64,000 nt of DNA from JAYZDF01 sp036337945 (GTDB lineage Bacteria; Myxococcota; Kuafuiibacteriia; Kuafuiibacteriales; Kuafuiibacteriaceae). A model generated the notes under the pieces. The model was not told the DNA's origin. It made no database searches and saw nothing but the letters and a program-made list of their open reading frames with translations. Shown here in pieces: positions 61,696-64,000 of the stretch (positions are counted from its first letter, which is position 1; each line of letters opens with the position of its first letter). The position numbers and the translations under genes were made by a program. The stretch is taken from NCBI GenBank assembly GCA_036337945.1, contig JAYZDF010000104.1, positions 1 to 64,000 of the forward strand. Reading direction: 5' to 3'.

Positions 61696-63207
61696 CTACC
61701 AAAGCTCAGTAAGAAGGTCGGAGGCAATTAAAGCGGAACTTCCAAGTTCCGCCGCTACCCTGTCACCCGCTCGGGCATGGACAAATGAACCGGCCCGAGC
61801 AGCAATCGAAGCAGGCAACCCCTGAGCAAGTAGCCCAGCAATAATGCCCAACAATACATCACCGGTTCCCGCCGTTGCTAAACCAGGATTGCCGGCAACG
61901 ATGATACCTACCTCACCATCCGGATCCGCAATCACTGTCGAAGCGCCCTTCAATACAATCGTACAGCCCCAATCGTGGGCTGCTCGACGAGCAACCTCGA
62001 TACGATTAGACTGAATAGAAAAAGTATCAAGTCTCGTCAAATGACGCATCTCACCAGGATGAGGTGTAAGAACGGTTGGGTACTTTCTTGAACTAAGCCA
62101 TTCGGGCTCAGGCGAAAGAGCCATCAATGCACCCGCGTCCAGTACAACAGGTAAATTGGCATTCGGCAAAACTTCTTCGAGCAATTTTGACAATGCATTA
62201 TCCGGAATCAAGGAGGGCCCCATCGCCAATGCGGTCGCGTTCTGAAGAGAAGCCTGCACTTCGCGCGCTTCAATCTTATGTGTGCCAAGCGAAGCGCCCA
62301 TGAGTGTTTCAAGCGATGGAGCTAGCCTTCGGATGGTTTCTTCACAGCTTCCTAAGGTGACCAGGCCCGTTCCCGCACGAAGCCCCGCCCTGCCCGCCAA
62401 TAAAGCGGCACCAGGAGATGAAGGGGTCCCAGCGACCATCAAAAGATGACCGTATGTCCCCTTGTGACTGTTAGCGACACGTTCTGGGATCGCCCACTGT
62501 AAATAATCTTCGTCAACGATCGTTGCAGCTGGCTCTACATCTTGGAAGAGCTCGTACGGAATACCAATGTCGACAACTTCAACTTCTCCTGAACACTGCC
62601 GACCAGGGAAGAGAACGTGTCCACACTTTGCGGCACCTAAGGCAACCGTTGTCGTTGCTTCAAAAGCCTCACCGTGAATTTGGCCGGTGTCTGCATCAAT
62701 ACCGCTGGGTAAATCGATCGCGACAACGGGAAGTTCACGCGCATTGATGGACTGAATGAGCAAGGCGATGTCACCTTCGATCGGACGCTTTAGGCCAGTC
62801 CCAAAAATTCCATCAACGACGACATCACAACATTCAAGCACATCCTCGATTTCCGCGGCGGATGGGCTATCAAACAAAGAAATAATCTCAACATTGAGCT
62901 TTTGCAAAATGCTGAGCTGTCTTAAGAAATCGTTAGAACCGCGAGTTGGGTCTCGAACCAAAACGGCCGCGGCTTCAAAGCCGGCGTTTACGAGATGACG
63001 GGTCGCAACTAAAGCGTCACCCCCATTATTTCCATTTGCGGCAAAGAGAAGGATTCTTGGGGCCTCAAGGCCAAAATCATCGATCAATGCTTCTACCTGA
63101 TTAGAGACCGCAACTCCGGCGGTCTCCATCAGGACCAAACTTGGGATACCAATTTCGTCAATGGTGCGCTGATCCAGCGCCCTCATCTGCGAAGCAGTAA
63201 GTAGCAC
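61696..63207 (-). CDS. nnr: Bifunctional NAD(P)H-hydrate epimerase / ADP-dependent dehydratase
   Basis: 503 residues. NnrE domain (1-215): LTASQMRALDQRTI, LMETAGVAV and the Rossmann loop ANGNNGGDALVATRHL, with DGIFGTGLKRP and AIDLPSGIDADTG. NnrD domain (about 225-503): HKGTYGHLLMVAGT, RAGTGLVTLGS, LTPHPGEMRHL, and the ADP/substrate site NPGLATAGTGDVLLGIIAGL. It repairs damaged NADHX/NADPHX. It starts 18 nt after the aldolase gene and ends 3 nt before tsaE, so all lie on one transcript. Confidence 0.96.
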   Translation of the reverse strand: MLLTASQMRALDQRTIDEIGIPSLVLMETAGVAVSNQVEALIDDFGLEAPRILLFAANGNNGGDALVATRHLVNAGFEAAAVLVRDPTRGSNDFLRQLSILQKLNVEIISLFDSPSAAEIEDVLECCDVVVDGIFGTGLKRPIEGDIALLIQSINARELPVVAIDLPSGIDADTGQIHGEAFEATTTVALGAAKCGHVLFPGRQCSGEVEVVDIGIPYELFQDVEPAATIVDEDYLQWAIPERVANSHKGTYGHLLMVAGTPSSPGAALLAGRAGLRAGTGLVTLGSCEETIRRLAPSLETLMGASLGTHKIEAREVQASLQNATALAMGPSLIPDNALSKLLEEVLPNANLPVVLDAGALMALSPEPEWLSSRKYPTVLTPHPGEMRHLTRLDTFSIQSNRIEVARRAAHDWGCTIVLKGASTVIADPDGEVGIIVAGNPGLATAGTGDVLLGIIAGLLAQGLPASIAARAGSFVHARAGDRVAAELGSSALIASDLLTELW

Positions 63208-63225
63208 GTGTCTCGGTGAGCCGGA

Positions 63226-64000
63226 CTACTTCCCGGCGTATATATCCATGATGTCGGTGAGAAGCTTCAGTCCTTCATCACGAGGACGTTGAAAGCAGTT
63301 ACGACCAATGATTGACCCAAAACCGCCGCCGGCGTGTATCCCGCGAACGTCGTCCAATACCGCGTCAATACCCTTCGAAGCACCACCAGAAAAGATAATA
63401 ATCCGTCGCCCGTTGAAGCAGGCCTGACATACGTGTCGAATTCGTTCCTCGAGGGTCTCAACTGGAATTTCTTCTGACTCGTAGACCTTACGAGCTTCAG
63501 CCTGTTCAAGGAACGCGGTAGGTGGCTTCACTTTGATGACATGAGCACCAAGTTCGGCAGCAATATGAGCGGCGTAGGCTACGACGTCGATACCTGTCTC
63601 ACCCTCTTTTGAAAGGCCTTCACCACGAGGGTACGCCCACAAAACAGTGGGAAGTCCGACATTTTTCGCCTCACTGATCAATTCACGCAGATATTCATAC
63701 ATCGTGTTGCGCTGAGCAGAACCAGGGTAGATTGTGTAACCGATCGCGGAGCATCCAAGACGAAGCGCATCATCAATTGAACCGGTAAGCGCAGAGCAAG
63801 GGTCAGCACTTTTGTATAAAGAGTCCGAGTTATTGAGCTTCAAAATCAGCGGAATGCGACCTGCGTAATCAGCCGCGATTGCTTCCAAAAAGCCAAGCGG
63901 TGCAGCATAGGCGTTGCAACCTGAATCTACGGCGAGTTGAACGTGATAGAACGGATCATAACCATCAGGGTTCTTTCCAAAAGACCGCGCGGGGCCATGT
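63226..64000 (-). CDS. fbaB: Class I fructose-bisphosphate aldolase (DhnA/FbaB type), 5' end outside window
   Basis: The frame is open to the right edge; the internal ATG at 63888 is not the start, since upstream codons read YDPFYHVQLAVDSGCNAYAAP, a conserved stretch of this family. About 258 codons are seen. Motifs: ALRLGCSAIGYTIYPGS, the Schiff-base Lys region AHVIKVKPPTAF, and phosphate-binding FSGGASKG with IHAGGGFGSIIGRN. It cleaves or forms fructose-1,6-bisphosphate without metal. The upstream end of a minus-strand run with nnr, tsaE, a lipoprotein and, further on, rpsA. Confidence 0.93.
   Translation of the reverse strand, partial: HGPARSFGKNPDGYDPFYHVQLAVDSGCNAYAAPLGFLEAIAADYAGRIPLILKLNNSDSLYKSADPCSALTGSIDDALRLGCSAIGYTIYPGSAQRNTMYEYLRELISEAKNVGLPTVLWAYPRGEGLSKEGETGIDVVAYAAHIAAELGAHVIKVKPPTAFLEQAEARKVYESEEIPVETLEERIRHVCQACFNGRRIIIFSGGASKGIDAVLDDVRGIHAGGGFGSIIGRNCFQRPRDEGLKLLTDIMDIYAGK

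Overview
The window looks like chromosomal DNA of a myxobacterium-like delta-lineage bacterium (Myxococcota or a close relative). Evidence: an mglBA polarity/motility pair, Ser/Thr kinases with the HRDISPxN catalytic loop common in this group, a MYXO-CTERM-like sorting tail, Myxococcus-type Cys-rich (DUF4215) repeats, fibro-slime and thrombospondin-3 proteins, and about ten lipoproteins with Asp/Ala/Gly-rich linkers. By eye the GC content is only about half, low for classical myxobacteria. Coding density is very high: convergent pairs often touch or overlap, and no gene-free stretch exceeds 300 bases. I see no insertion sequence, prophage, CRISPR array, rRNA or replication origin.

Layout. 1-4158: the 5' part of a PcrA/UvrD helicase gene, two small envelope proteins and a lipoprotein. 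4234-8151: a Ser/Thr kinase fused to two cNMP-binding domains, mglBA and an AgmX/PglI-like lipoprotein. 8191-11687: mutY, whose 3' end lies antisense to a fibro-slime/TSP3 surface protein. 11762-15988: a PAS-GGDEF*-EAL protein, a GGDEF cyclase and a coiled-coil protein. 16077-22228: tRNA-Lys, a lipoprotein plus a Nudix hydrolase, a GAF histidine kinase, tryptophan dioxygenase and an amino-acid permease. 22253-32905: polA behind a Cys-rich lipoprotein, a 1146-residue kinase with MshEN-like, receiver-like and PATAN-like regions, a possibly frameshifted secreted protein, and a HEAT-like protein. 33040-36020: a glutamine-dependent amidotransferase and a FemAB-like protein of the exosortase/EPS-associated kind. 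36101-42982: a minor-pilin operon (fimT-pilV-pilW-pilX-pilY1) behind a possible sigma-54 promoter. 43090-45472: an FHA protein, an ArsC-like selenoprotein and an RpoH-like sigma factor. 45741-51971: a four-gene envelope operon (ceramidase-like, lipoprotein, beta-barrel, lipase-like). 51968-58836: a PhyH-like dioxygenase abutting a giant lipoprotein, a small lipoprotein and an SLC13 transporter. 58840-64000: ribosomal protein S1, a lipoprotein, tsaE, nnrDE and class I aldolase.

The most notable item is the 114-codon ArsC/Spx-fold gene at 44311-44655. It carries an in-frame UGA in a UxxC redox motif, followed 15 nt later by a perfect 7-bp hairpin with a G at the second loop position. That is the layout of a bacterial SECIS element, and ordinary gene calling would cut the protein down to its last 91 residues.

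Functional themes are surface motility (mglBA, minor pilins, PilY1, c-di-GMP enzymes and a kinase with a probable c-di-GMP-binding MshEN region), phospho-signalling (two Ser/Thr kinases, an FHA protein, a histidine kinase), and an elaborate lipoprotein-rich envelope.
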